A stretch of 13,136 bases of DNA from Phycisphaerales bacterium (GCA_030612785.1 JAUWNF010000036.1:1-13136), one strand, 5' to 3'. Positions 1 through 6,552 are shown, counted from the stretch's first letter. A program made the numbers and translations. Notes: generated from the sequence alone by a model not told the origin.

Positions 1-2
1 CC

Positions 3-179
3 CGCCGGCCCTATCCCCTCCACCGGGAAGATGACAAATGGCTCGTCTGGGGCCAAGGCCGGGGTCGTCGCCTGTTGCAAGTGGTGTTCGTGATCGACGA
101 AGACGACTCCGTTTATTGTATCCACGCCCGTCCGCTGACGGACCGGGAGAAGCGGCGCTACCGGAAAGAAAGCACGTGA
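3..179 (+). CDS. BrnT-like toxin, C-terminal part (cut by window edge)
   Basis: The frame open from the window edge to TGA at 177-179 encodes about 58 residues including LVWGQGRGRRLLQVVFVIDE, a Tyr-Cys-Ile strand and the ending ARPLTDREKRRYRKEST. The HARP-x-T-x-REKRRYR type ending is the hallmark of the BrnT toxin family (RelE-like fold ribonucleases that block translation). The start and the first third of the protein lie upstream of the window. The stop codon overlaps the ATG of the next gene by one base (TGATG), the usual tight coupling of a toxin-antitoxin pair with the toxin first. Identity as a BrnT-like toxin is a family-level judgement from the C-terminal motif; no catalytic residue can be checked in the fragment. 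Confidence 0.72.
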   Translation, partial: RRPYPLHREDDKWLVWGQGRGRRLLQVVFVIDEDDSVYCIHARPLTDREKRRYRKEST

Positions 180-496
180 TGAATAGAAACGCTCAATCCA
201 AACGAACCTCACGAAAGGCGCCCGGCGCTCCGGGACACGACACTGCCGAATTCGATCGGGAGTTCGTGGCCGATTCCTTCAAACCGCCAACGCAAAAGGC
301 CAGAGCGAAATGGCAAAAGGCCAAACGCGGACGCCCCAGGGAAGGTGAAGGGGCAAAGGTCATCTCCGTCAGCATCGAGCGAGGCCTGCTGGAGCGTTCC
401 GACAAACTGGCCAAGAAGATGCGCATCAGCCGGGCTCGGCTCGTCGCCCGCGGGCTGCGTGCCGTCCTTGTCTCCCAGGGGATCGAGGCTCCATAG
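179..496 (+). CDS. Ribbon-helix-helix antitoxin partner of the BrnT-like toxin
   Basis: A 105-residue basic protein. The ATG at 179 overlaps the toxin stop, which is why it is preferred over an open frame that runs further upstream through toxin sequence. Residues 1-20 are a Lys/Arg/Ser-rich tail. Residues 25-50 (FDREFVADSFKPPT then a Lys/Arg-rich helix) resemble the toxin-embracing part of BrnA-like antitoxins. Residues 59-98 fit a ribbon-helix-helix fold: strand KVISVSI, then helices LLERSDKLAKKM and SRARLVARGLRAVL. Such antitoxins neutralise the toxin by direct binding and repress the shared promoter as dimers. The upstream promoter is outside the window. The pairing is supported by gene order and the one-base overlap; the exact subfamily name is uncertain. 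Confidence 0.75.
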   Translation: MNRNAQSKRTSRKAPGAPGHDTAEFDREFVADSFKPPTQKARAKWQKAKRGRPREGEGAKVISVSIERGLLERSDKLAKKMRISRARLVARGLRAVLVSQGIEAP

Positions 497-550
497 TCCT
501 ACGATGCGCCCCAGGTGTCGTATGCCCGTGACCCTCGTGTCACCTTGTCC

Positions 551-579
551 TTGACGGGCAGCGCGTGGGGCGTGAATAT
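551..579 (+). promoter_or_regulatory. Candidate promoter of the hydroxyacid dehydrogenase gene
   Basis: TTGACG (551-556), a 17-bp spacer and GAATAT (574-579, a weak -10) place transcription start at about 586-587, on the ATG at 587. This would make the mRNA leaderless, and no good Shine-Dalgarno sequence precedes the ATG. Small inverted repeats lie over or next to the -35: TGCCCGT (523-529) with ACGGGCA (554-560), and GTGAC (528-532) with GTCAC (539-543). Only the sequence match is seen; activity is inferred. Confidence 0.35.
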
Positions 580-586
580 CATTGCC

Positions 587-1537
587 ATGACCGCGGCACG
601 CCCCAAGATCGTCGGCTGTGAACACTACGCTGATACGGCGTTCGAGCGTTTGCGAACGGTGGGTGACGTCGTACACCTCGAATCGCCGAATGAGGATGAG
701 CTTATCGCCGTGCTAGACGACGCGGACGCGGTGCTGGTCCGGACTTATACACAGGTAACCAAGCGTGTTCTCCAGGCGGCGCCGCGTCTCAAGGTGGTCG
801 GGCGCGGGGGCGTGGGGGTGGAGAACATCGACGTGCAGGCCGCGGCCGCGCGCGGCATCACCGTCGTGCACACCCCCGCCGCCGCAACCGAGGCGGTGGC
901 GGAACTGACCGTCGGGCTGATCCTGGCACTCGAACGCAAGATCATCACGGGCGACGCGCGGGTCCGCACGGACGACTTCGCCGCGGCGCGGCACGAGGCT
1001 ATCGGTCGGGAACTGGGACAGTGCACGCTCGGCATCATCGGCATGGGGCGGATCGGGCGCGTCGTCGGGCGTATTGCGTCAACCGGGTTTGGCACTCGCG
1101 TGGTCTATAACGACATCATCGGCGTGGGACCGCTGGGCTTTCCCGCCGAATCCGTGTCCAAGCCGGAACTGTACGCCGCCGCAGACGTAGTGACCCTGCA
1201 CGTCACTCTGACCAACCTGACGCGGGGGCTGATTGATGCCGAGGCCTTGGCCCACTTCAAGCCCACCACCACGTTGATCAACACGGCCCGCGGAGCGGTG
1301 CTCGATGGCGCGGCGGTGGCGGCGGCGCTGCACGACGGGCGTCTGGCCGGTGCGGCGATCGACGTCTTCGACCCCGAACCGCCCCCCCCCGATCATCCGC
1401 TGCGCAGTGCCCCCAACGTGATCCTCTCCCCCCACGCCGGAGCCCGGTCACCCCGAGGGCAGGCGCGCATGAACGACGTGGTCGACGACGTGATCGCGGT
1501 GCTCGAGGGCCGACCGCCGCGCTATCCGGTGACGTGA
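587..1537 (+). CDS. D-isomer-specific 2-hydroxyacid dehydrogenase (SerA-type, no ACT domain)
   Basis: A 316-residue NAD-dependent dehydrogenase of the D-2-hydroxyacid family. The N-terminal part carries VVGRGGVGVENID (residues 70-82) and the THTP-like VVHTPAAATEAVAEL segment (93-107). The Rossmann motif LGIIGMGRIGRVVG is at 148-161. Catalytic residues are visible: Arg235 in INTARGAVLD, Glu264 in DPEP and His283 in SPHAG. The best-known relative is D-3-phosphoglycerate dehydrogenase, first step of serine synthesis, but the protein ends soon after the catalytic domain and lacks the C-terminal ACT or intervening domains of full SerA, so the substrate could be another 2-hydroxyacid such as glycerate or phosphoglycerate. 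ATG 587 (MTAARPKIVG) is chosen over GTG 515 because the extra 24 residues do not look like the family and the promoter lies inside them. It stands alone, convergent with the next gene. Confidence 0.85.
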   Translation: MTAARPKIVGCEHYADTAFERLRTVGDVVHLESPNEDELIAVLDDADAVLVRTYTQVTKRVLQAAPRLKVVGRGGVGVENIDVQAAAARGITVVHTPAAATEAVAELTVGLILALERKIITGDARVRTDDFAAARHEAIGRELGQCTLGIIGMGRIGRVVGRIASTGFGTRVVYNDIIGVGPLGFPAESVSKPELYAAADVVTLHVTLTNLTRGLIDAEALAHFKPTTTLINTARGAVLDGAAVAAALHDGRLAGAAIDVFDPEPPPPDHPLRSAPNVILSPHAGARSPRGQARMNDVVDDVIAVLEGRPPRYPVT

Positions 1538-1554
1538 AGCTGTCAGCTACAGCT
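1538..1554 (+). terminator. Small hairpin just after the dehydrogenase stop
   Basis: AGCTGT (1538-1543) and ACAGCT (1549-1554) form a 6-bp stem with a 5-base loop beginning one base after the TGA. No T-tract follows, so it is at best a weak terminator or an mRNA 3'-end protector. The larger palindromic element starts seven bases further on. Confidence 0.2.
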
Positions 1555-1560
1555 AAATGC

Positions 1561-1682
1561 GGGTGGCACGGTCAAGCGGGGCATAGTGACCGGCACCGGA
1601 CCGGAGTAACCTCCCAGGCTATGGGAGAGGCGCGCGAACGAAGAAGCCGAGCTTGACCGTGTAGACCGTGAGCGTGCCATCC
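1561..1682. repeat. Degenerate palindromic element A (GGGTGGCACGGTCAAGC ends)
   Basis: The left end GGGTGGCACGGTCAAGC (1561-1577) is the same as the left end of the element at 12990. The right end is worn: GCTTGACCGT (1651-1660) matches the inverse of the left end, then about 13 foreign bases intervene before GTGCCATCC (1674-1682). An inner CTCCCAggctATGGGAG-like inverted repeat lies near 1611-1627. It fills the space between two convergent genes and could stop transcription from both sides; that role is inferred. Confidence 0.6.
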
Positions 1683-1705
1683 ATCAGTTGAGGGGTGTCA
1701 GAGCG

Positions 1706-2785
1706 TTAGCGACGGTGCCGGCGCATGGCCACCAAGCCCGTCATCATCATGAACCAGGTCACCATGCCGGTGGCCCCGCAGGGAGCCGCCCCAGCCCCAC
1801 ACCCTTGGGATTCACTAGCGGCGGTGACCTGCGTGTCGGTCGGCTGGTCACCCTCGACCGTGGCCGACACCAGGTCATCGTCCGGGATACCCACCGCGAA
1901 AGTGCCCAGCGTCCACACTTCCGCCCAGGCGGAGTTGGCGGCGGTATCCACGCCGTAGTCACCACCTTCGCCGGTGGGTTCGCTCACTCCGACATCATTG
2001 GGGCCCGGGGGCACGTAGGTGCCCTCGTAGAGTCTGTAGAGCCGCAGGTCGGCCTCGTCGATCCCGGTGAGGTCCGCGTCTTTGTACGTCAGAGCCACCA
2101 GGACCACGCTGTTTTCCGTCAGCCCGTCCACGGCGATGGTCACGCTGCCGCCGAGGGATTCCTCGTCTTCAAACCCCGGGAACCCGGGCACGATCCGCCC
2201 AGCACTCTCGTCGGTGGCATCGTTGTAGGTGATCGTAAAAGTAACGTCGTCGCCGGCGCCGGACGTTGTGATGGTCACGCCGATCGCTTCACCTGACTCA
2301 TCGGTTACGGAAACCGTCAGGCTGCTCTCATCATCCGCTTGCACCTGGACCGCGGCATCCTCCGGGATCGACTTCAAGTCCAGGGCGATAGTGGACCCGC
2401 CGCCGTCGGTGATGGTGATGATCTTGTCGTCCAGCTCATCGAAGGCCACGTGGATTTCCAAACCTGGAGCGAGCCCCTCGACTGCCAGGGACAGCACTTC
2501 GTCGCCATCGGCATTGGTGGCCATCAGGGTTGCGTTGCCGTCGTCGTTGGTTTGCAGCGTCGCCTCGGCCCCTTCGCTCAGCCCTGCTACCACGGCGTAG
2601 GCATTCGCGGCAGCGAGAACGACTGCCGAACCCCCGACGCCGACGGTGGCGGTGGCGCTTTCCACAGGGTCTTGGCAGGTTCCCTCTTGATCGATCCCAC
2701 ACTCATCCGCGCCTACCGGGCCCGCAACGAATGCCAGGAGGACTGCGATCATGCCGACGGTTTGAAGTCTGGTTCGCACGTTCAC
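1706..2785 (-). CDS. Secreted acidic protein with C-terminal sorting-type tail
   Basis: A 359-residue exported protein of unknown function. The start is GTG at 2785, preceded by AGAGGAACCACC on the minus strand; it gives a clean signal peptide (basic NVRTRLQ, hydrophobic VGMIAVLLAFVAG, then PVGA with likely cleavage after residue 26). An open frame continues upstream but would bury this signal. The mature body is acidic, rich in Asp, Glu, Thr, Val and Gly, with beta-type alternation and few Lys, as in extracellular beta-sandwich proteins. The segment with LRLYRLYEGTYVP followed by WAEVWTLGTFAVGIPD resembles a C-terminal module seen in planctomycete surface proteins. The end is a Cys/Gly-rich stretch (GCGAGAAPCGATG), a hydrophobic stretch rich in Met (MVTWFMMMTGLVAM) and RRHRR, like MYXO-CTERM or PEP-CTERM type anchoring signals, though it is not the classic form of either. 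Ligand and partner cannot be told from sequence. Confidence 0.72.
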   Translation of the reverse strand: MNVRTRLQTVGMIAVLLAFVAGPVGADECGIDQEGTCQDPVESATATVGVGGSAVVLAAANAYAVVAGLSEGAEATLQTNDDGNATLMATNADGDEVLSLAVEGLAPGLEIHVAFDELDDKIITITDGGGSTIALDLKSIPEDAAVQVQADDESSLTVSVTDESGEAIGVTITTSGAGDDVTFTITYNDATDESAGRIVPGFPGFEDEESLGGSVTIAVDGLTENSVVLVALTYKDADLTGIDEADLRLYRLYEGTYVPPGPNDVGVSEPTGEGGDYGVDTAANSAWAEVWTLGTFAVGIPDDDLVSATVEGDQPTDTQVTAASESQGCGAGAAPCGATGMVTWFMMMTGLVAMRRHRR

Positions 2786-3084
2786 GGTGGTTCCTCTCTT
2801 CGAGAGACGAATGGATTGCTCGCTTTTGGCCGACGTTCGGGCAGACATCCCCCACGGAATTAGCTTGCGCGAAGTGCGCAAACGGCATACCGCTCCGGTC
2901 CCTTCGCAAAACCCGGACCGGTTGCGTCCCACCCTATAGCGCATCCTATCGGTTTCATTCCGGGCGCGGTTTAAGACCTTTGCCCCAATCTGCCGCCGCT
3001 CTGTGGGGCGCATTCCCACGCGTTCGTTCCAGCCGTTATAGGAACAGCACGACAGGGGTGGATACCGTTGAGCCCGAGCCGTTG
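2786..3084. other. 299-bp leader and promoter region of the secreted protein gene
   Basis: No gene is seen here. Read on the minus strand it holds a possible promoter -10 TATAAC (plus-strand GTTATA at 3035-3040, no convincing -35), a GTGGG/CCCAC hairpin (3003-3019), the candidate structured RNA described separately, and an inverted repeat TTGCGC (2865-2870) with GCGCAA (2876-2881) about 80 bases before the GTG start. The length and density of pairing suggest a regulated untranslated leader. Confidence 0.4.
2885..2975 (-). ncRNA. Candidate structured leader RNA with a c-di-GMP-I-like core
   Basis: On the minus strand the leader holds GAAACC, a small stem (ATAG with CTAT, loop GATGCG), then GGTGGGACGCAACC (plus-strand complement about 2919-2933). 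It continues with a perfect 7-bp stem CCGGTCC/GGACCGG (complement of 2915-2921 and 2895-2901, 13-base loop) and a CGG-TATG-CCG hairpin. The order AAACC, short stem, GGGACGCAA, stem is that of the GEMM/c-di-GMP-I riboswitch, which also favours secreted-protein genes. However, the upstream CAGGGCAAACC strand that holds the ligand-binding G, and the AAGCC after GACGCA, are not matched. It could be a diverged relative, another RNA, or chance. Confidence 0.27.
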
Positions 3085-4122
3085 CTATCCCCGAGCAAAG
3101 CCGAAACTCAACTGGGTTTCCCGCGTCGGGTTTGGCAGCGGGGTTTCAGTCGGGCAGGGTGCTTCAGGCATACCGCCGGCCAGGCCGGCGCGCTCCCGGT
3201 GGATGGCGAACAGCTTTTGGATGCTTCGCCAATACGGTCCGGTTCCGCTCATGCGTTTGCCGAAGCGCCGTTCACCCATTCGACCGCCCCGCATCTCGCT
3301 AATGCGGTCCTTGATCCGCACGTAGCGCAACGGCATTTCCTTCTCCAGGCGCTTGAGGAAGACGTGCTCGACGCTGCCCGGGAGTCGCACGGGCGTGTAG
3401 CAGGCCGACTGCGCTCCCGCGCCGGCCGCCCGCTCGAGGACCTCCGGTATCTGCGTGTCGTTCAGGCCGGGGATTATGGGCGCGACAATCACGCCGACCC
3501 GGATGCCCGCCTCGGTCAGCCTCCGCACGGCCTCGAAGCGCCGGGCCGGTGGTGGGGCGCTGGGCTCCATGCTTCGTGACATATCCGGGTCGGTGAACGG
3601 GATGCTGACGCAAACCGACACCGCAGCACGCTCCGCGATTTCGCCCAGTAACCCGGTGTCTCGCACCACGAGAAAGCTGCGCGTGTTGATCGCGACCGCC
3701 ATGCGCAGGTCCCGGCACACCTCCAGGCATCGCCGGGTGAGCTGGTAAGTCGCCTCGAGCGGCTGATAGCAGTCGGTGACCCCGGAGAAGTGGAGGTGTT
3801 CGCCGCGATACTTCGGACGGGGCAGCTCGCGGCGCAACAGTTCCGGGGCGTTGATCTTCGCGACCAGTTTAGTGTCGAAGTCCGTACCGGCCCCTAGACC
3901 CAGATACTCGTGGAAGGGGCGCGCATAGCAGTAGGCGCAGGCGTGCTGACACCCGCGGTAGGGGTTGATCGAGTAGGTGAACGGGATGTCCGGGCTGTCG
4001 TTGCGGGCGATTATCGAACGGGCGGTCTCCTCGTAGACCTCCACCGCGACGGGCGGCGGCTCTTCGAGGTACTCCCGATGGGCCGACTCGAACGGATTCG
4101 GCGGGTTGTCCACGCGCTTCAT
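3085..4122 (-). CDS. PA0069 / SplB-like radical SAM protein
   Basis: A 345-residue protein. The radical SAM cluster motif Cys58-x3-Cys62-x2-Cys65 lies in NPYRGCQHACAYCYAR, the exact style of the PA0069/Rv2578c family annotated as spore-photolyase-like radical SAM proteins. It should bind a 4Fe-4S cluster and cleave S-adenosylmethionine to a 5'-deoxyadenosyl radical. Further family marks are HFSGVTDCYQPLEATYQLTRRCLE, AINTRSFLVVRD, VCVSIPFTDPDMSRSMEPSAPPPARRFEAVRRLTEAGI and VAPIIPGLND, in that order. The substrate of this family is not established to my knowledge. ATG 4122 is chosen over GTG 4131 because GGAG lies 8 bases before it, and the GTG would have none. It is a single-gene transcript with its own promoter at 4170-4198, divergent from the small basic protein gene. 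Confidence 0.85.
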   Translation of the reverse strand: MKRVDNPPNPFESAHREYLEEPPPVAVEVYEETARSIIARNDSPDIPFTYSINPYRGCQHACAYCYARPFHEYLGLGAGTDFDTKLVAKINAPELLRRELPRPKYRGEHLHFSGVTDCYQPLEATYQLTRRCLEVCRDLRMAVAINTRSFLVVRDTGLLGEIAERAAVSVCVSIPFTDPDMSRSMEPSAPPPARRFEAVRRLTEAGIRVGVIVAPIIPGLNDTQIPEVLERAAGAGAQSACYTPVRLPGSVEHVFLKRLEKEMPLRYVRIKDRISEMRGGRMGERRFGKRMSGTGPYWRSIQKLFAIHRERAGLAGGMPEAPCPTETPLPNPTRETQLSFGFARG

Positions 4123-4169
4123 CGCGACCACTCCAGGTGACTATCCCCCAGTGGTTTCCTCCGCCGCGC

Positions 4170-4198
4170 ATTATATTCGGAGTTTGTTAGGTATGCAA
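4170..4198 (-). promoter_or_regulatory. Promoter of the radical SAM gene
   Basis: On the minus strand TATAAT (complement of 4170-4175) is a perfect -10, with TTGCAT (complement of 4193-4198) 17 bp upstream as a partial -35. Start would be near 4163, giving a leader of about 40 bases with GGAG before the ATG. Confidence 0.55.
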
Positions 4199-4237
4199 GC
4201 GCGCTAGTGGGTCAGTTTGAGAATCTTGCCACGAGGC

Positions 4238-4266
4238 TGGACTTTCACCGCCCTGTGTGACATACT
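4238..4266 (+). promoter_or_regulatory. Promoter of the small basic protein gene, possibly leaderless
   Basis: TGGACT (4238-4243), 17 bp and CATACT (4261-4266) each match consensus at four of six positions. Seven bases beyond the -10 is position 4273, the first base of the GTG start, and no Shine-Dalgarno sequence is present upstream, so a leaderless transcript is plausible. Confidence 0.42.
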
Positions 4267-4272
4267 TAGCGT

Positions 4273-4542
4273 GTGCCTAAGCGTTCAAGCAAAAAGAAGG
4301 CGCCGAATAAGAAGCGTCCCGCGGACGCGAACCAGTTCGCCAAGGTCATCGTGGACGAGCCCACGCAGGAGGCCGATCAGCCCGTAGATCAGGGCAAGAA
4401 TCCGGCTGCCGTGGCGCTGGGGCGGCTGGGGGGGAAGAAGGGAGGCCCGGCGCGGGCAGAGAAACTGCCGGCTGAACGGCGATCGAAGATTGCAAAAAAG
4501 GCTGCGGAGACACGGTGGTCAAAGAGCAACGCGGACGCTTAA
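4273..4542 (+). CDS. Small basic Gly/Lys-rich protein, unknown function
   Basis: 89 residues, starting at GTG (4273). The first 18 residues are Lys/Arg/Ser/Pro-rich. After an acidic middle comes a conserved-looking block, KNPAAVALGRLGGKKGGPARAEKL, and an ending RSKIAKKAAETRWSK. I recognise NPAAVALGR-GG-KGG-ARA-KL plus IAKKAA-RW as a recurrent small-protein pattern in many bacterial genomes, but know no assigned function; the positive charge and KGG pattern would suit nucleic-acid binding. It runs toward the toxin-antitoxin operon: its TAA and the TAA of the opposite gene share the palindrome TTAA (4539-4542), so nothing separates the two transcripts. Confidence 0.7.
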   Translation: MPKRSSKKKAPNKKRPADANQFAKVIVDEPTQEADQPVDQGKNPAAVALGRLGGKKGGPARAEKLPAERRSKIAKKAAETRWSKSNADA

Positions 4543-5033
4543 TACTCGTCTCCCTCTTGGTCAGACTCCTCTATATCTTCGGTGAAATCGAAAACCATCT
4601 GAATCGGCACGCTCTTGTTGTAGTTCTCATTGTAGCTGCAAACGTCCTGGTGCAACTGGCGACAATCCATCACGATGCCGTGCCGGCGCTGCTGGAAGGC
4701 GGCCTGCATCTGGGGACGGGTTGCCTCCGCGATATCGTGCCATAGAACGAGTTGCTCATGTTTTCCATCGCCCACTTCCTTCAAGATGCGTTGAGCGTGC
4801 TTCTTGCGAACCCGTCGCCCCTGGGGATCGGTGAAATACTCTTCGCGCAGTGCAACACGTAAGTCTTCCGCGAGCATCTTGGCCGCCGAGCGGGGCTCGG
4901 GCTCCCAAACCTTCTCGCGTACTGCCCAAGCAGCCACTTCTCTGAGGTTTACGGAGGAAACACCGTGCTTGCGTCGATAATCTTCGACGATGTCCTGTAG
5001 CATCTCGTTCTTGGTTTTCTGAAACCGACCCAT
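4539..5033 (-). CDS. Unknown third gene of the higBA operon
   Basis: 164 residues with no function I can name. ATG 5033 is chosen because AGGAG lies 7 bases upstream and overlaps the stop codon of the preceding gene (TAGGAG), a sign of coupled translation; the open frame runs 27 codons further up but without a site. The N-terminal part (MGRFQKTKNEMLQDIVEDYRRKHG) is a charged helix; the middle (REVAAWAVREKVWEPEP, then MLAEDLRVALREEYFTDPQGRRVRKKHAQR) has the look of a helical domain with a conserved short basic hairpin. FQQRRHGIVMDCRQLHQDVCSYNEN and IQMVFDFTEDI follow, and the last 15 residues are mostly Asp, Glu, Ser and Gly. No signal peptide or membrane segment is seen. Its place 10 bases behind the HigA-peptidase gene suggests work in the same module, as accessory, target or regulator. 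Confidence 0.78.
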   Translation of the reverse strand: MGRFQKTKNEMLQDIVEDYRRKHGVSSVNLREVAAWAVREKVWEPEPRSAAKMLAEDLRVALREEYFTDPQGRRVRKKHAQRILKEVGDGKHEQLVLWHDIAEATRPQMQAAFQQRRHGIVMDCRQLHQDVCSYNENYNKSVPIQMVFDFTEDIEESDQEGDEY

Positions 5034-5043
5034 CTCTGCTCTC

Positions 5044-6174
5044 CTAGTCCAGAATGGGGGCAGCGTGGCCCCATCCGTCACACATGGCTGCGTTTTGAAT
5101 AATAGCGCGCACATCTATCTGCTGAAGGCGACCGTACTGGTTCCAATCAAGCTCGTTACGAAACTTCAACTGGCCAACAACGACGGCCGGGTGAACACCC
5201 ATCTTTTTCGCGAAGTTGCGAATGCGCTGAGTACTGTAGAGCGGCGTTGTGCGTAGAATGAATGATTCTAGCTTATTTGGAGCGACTAGCCAGCGGGACG
5301 CCTGATTGTTGGCGATCCTCTCCGCTTCGTCTACAGAGTTAGACATCTCAAAGAGATTCACGTCCGCTTGTTGGCCGTCTTGATTAAGAATGTGAGCAAG
5401 TTCATGCAAAAGCGTGAACCAAAAGTAGTCGATCCGACCGTATCGCATGGACATCGCCACGACGGGTTTTGTGCGCGATGGCCACAGGGCGGCGCCGTCG
5501 ATTTTCGTGTGACTTAAATGCTCTACAATCACGAACCGAATCCCGGCGTTCGCCAGCACCTTCGGAACGTGGCGCACCTCTGTGGGCTCACTCATGAGTG
5601 GCCGCAAATCGCCAACGGCCCTTTCGACCTTGCATCGCGCGAAGCGTCCCGCGTTCACTGCCTGCGCAACCTGGCATGCCCGACGACACCATGCCCATTG
5701 TGCTGCGGTCATCCCCGCGTACTCGCCTTGGATCGAAGCCCGCGCGGCGGCAGCTAATCCCGGCACATCGTCTAGGCTTGCGACAGCGAAGAATCGCTGT
5801 AGCTCGCGCTCCAGCTCTTCAAACGTCGTCGTCTTTCTCAGCCAACCGCGCCTCTCCATTTCTCTTATTGGCGCGATGTCGTAAAGGCGAGCACGAGAAC
5901 GCACTCGCTCTGTGCCGGGCGCCTCTGGTTGCTGAGCGAGTTGCCAAGTTGTTTCAAGATTCATCCAGAACTGAGCGCTGGTTCCGAATGCGGCGGCGAG
6001 CCGCTTGGCCGTGTCGGCGATGATCGTTCTCTTGCCATTGATGATCTGGTTGACCGTGGGTAGCGGCTTGTCCAGTATCTTTGCCAGATCTTCCTGAGCC
6101 CATCCGCGCGCGTCGAGTTCTTCTTTGATAAACTCTCCGGGCGGGAACACCTCAGCAGGCTTACGGTTGGACAT
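5044..6174 (-). CDS. higA: HigA-type antitoxin fused to ImmA/IrrE-like metallopeptidase
   Basis: 376 residues in two parts. Residues 8-75 are a HigA/VapI-like helix-turn-helix domain: FPPGEFIKEELDARGWAQED, then LAKILDKPLPTVNQIINGKR and AKRLAAAFGTSAQFWMNLE. These bind operator DNA and the HigB toxin. Residues about 195-310 are an ImmA/IrrE domain with the zinc motif HELAH (257-261) and a downstream acidic DEAERIANNQASRWLVAP segment (282-299), which should supply the third ligand and the usual post-motif helix. Such peptidases cut repressors or regulators in stress responses and in phage-element control. ATG 6174 (MSNRKPAEVF) begins the domain directly; the longer open frame reads through the end of higB. 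The gap to higB is 14 bases, and the next gene follows 10 bases after its stop, so all three likely share one mRNA. Confidence 0.87.
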   Translation of the reverse strand: MSNRKPAEVFPPGEFIKEELDARGWAQEDLAKILDKPLPTVNQIINGKRTIIADTAKRLAAAFGTSAQFWMNLETTWQLAQQPEAPGTERVRSRARLYDIAPIREMERRGWLRKTTTFEELERELQRFFAVASLDDVPGLAAAARASIQGEYAGMTAAQWAWCRRACQVAQAVNAGRFARCKVERAVGDLRPLMSEPTEVRHVPKVLANAGIRFVIVEHLSHTKIDGAALWPSRTKPVVAMSMRYGRIDYFWFTLLHELAHILNQDGQQADVNLFEMSNSVDEAERIANNQASRWLVAPNKLESFILRTTPLYSTQRIRNFAKKMGVHPAVVVGQLKFRNELDWNQYGRLQQIDVRAIIQNAAMCDGWGHAAPILD

Positions 6175-6188
6175 AGTTCCGATCGGTC

Positions 6189-6485
6189 CTAATGATAGTC
6201 CTCGATGGCCACGATTACGATGACGTTCGAGGGTTTTGAATGCATAATCTCCACGATCAGCCTCCACTGATCGTTCAGACGAATCGACCGCTGGTGCGAT
6301 CTGTTGCCCCGCAGTTTCTTAAAGCGCCACGAAGCAAGCGCGTAGAGGTCTCGCTCGTCTGCGGCATCCCTGATTGCCTGCATTCGCATGCGATAGGCGC
6401 GGACGACTTCCCGCGAGAGCCCACCAGTAAATCTGGGATCGGTCTCTAGACGGTCTAAGTCGTCGTCCCGGAACTCGACTTGCAT
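6189..6485 (-). CDS. higB: HigB-like RelE-family toxin
   Basis: 98 residues, first gene of the operon in the canonical higB-higA order. The sequence MQVEFRDDDLDRLETDPRF, then VVRAYRMRMQAIRDAADERDLYAL and FKKLRGNRSHQRSIRLNDQWRLIVEI, matches the HigB pattern (a helical pair, then a basic loop LRGxRxxQxSIRLNDQWRL containing the RNA-binding Arg residues). HigB toxins cut mRNA on the ribosome. ATG 6485 is chosen over TTG 6524 because the promoter's expected start site (about 6517) lies downstream of that TTG. No clear Shine-Dalgarno sequence stands before the ATG, so toxin translation may be weak. No key residue is obviously missing, so it looks intact. Confidence 0.87.
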   Translation of the reverse strand: MQVEFRDDDLDRLETDPRFTGGLSREVVRAYRMRMQAIRDAADERDLYALASWRFKKLRGNRSHQRSIRLNDQWRLIVEIMHSKPSNVIVIVAIEDYH

Positions 6486-6523
6486 ATCGAATGCACATCG
6501 TACCGCTTCCGTAACCTCTCTCA

Positions 6524-6552
6524 ATTATGGACGCGCCTCGCGGCATTGTCAA
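6524..6552 (-). promoter_or_regulatory. Near-consensus promoter of the higB operon
   Basis: On the minus strand TTGACA (complement of 6547-6552), a 17-bp spacer and CATAAT (complement of 6524-6529) match consensus at 11 of 12 positions. The spacer holds CGCG-3-CGCG (6532-6542, CGCGCCTCGCG on the plus strand), a possible operator for the HigA dimer. Start near 6517 gives a leader of about 32 bases. Autorepression is typical of HigA and inferred here. Confidence 0.75.

Noticed and set aside
2786..3019. N-terminal extension of the secreted protein up to 3019
   Set aside because: It would place a charged, motif-free segment before a clean signal peptide and read through the structured leader; GTG 2785 has a ribosome site.
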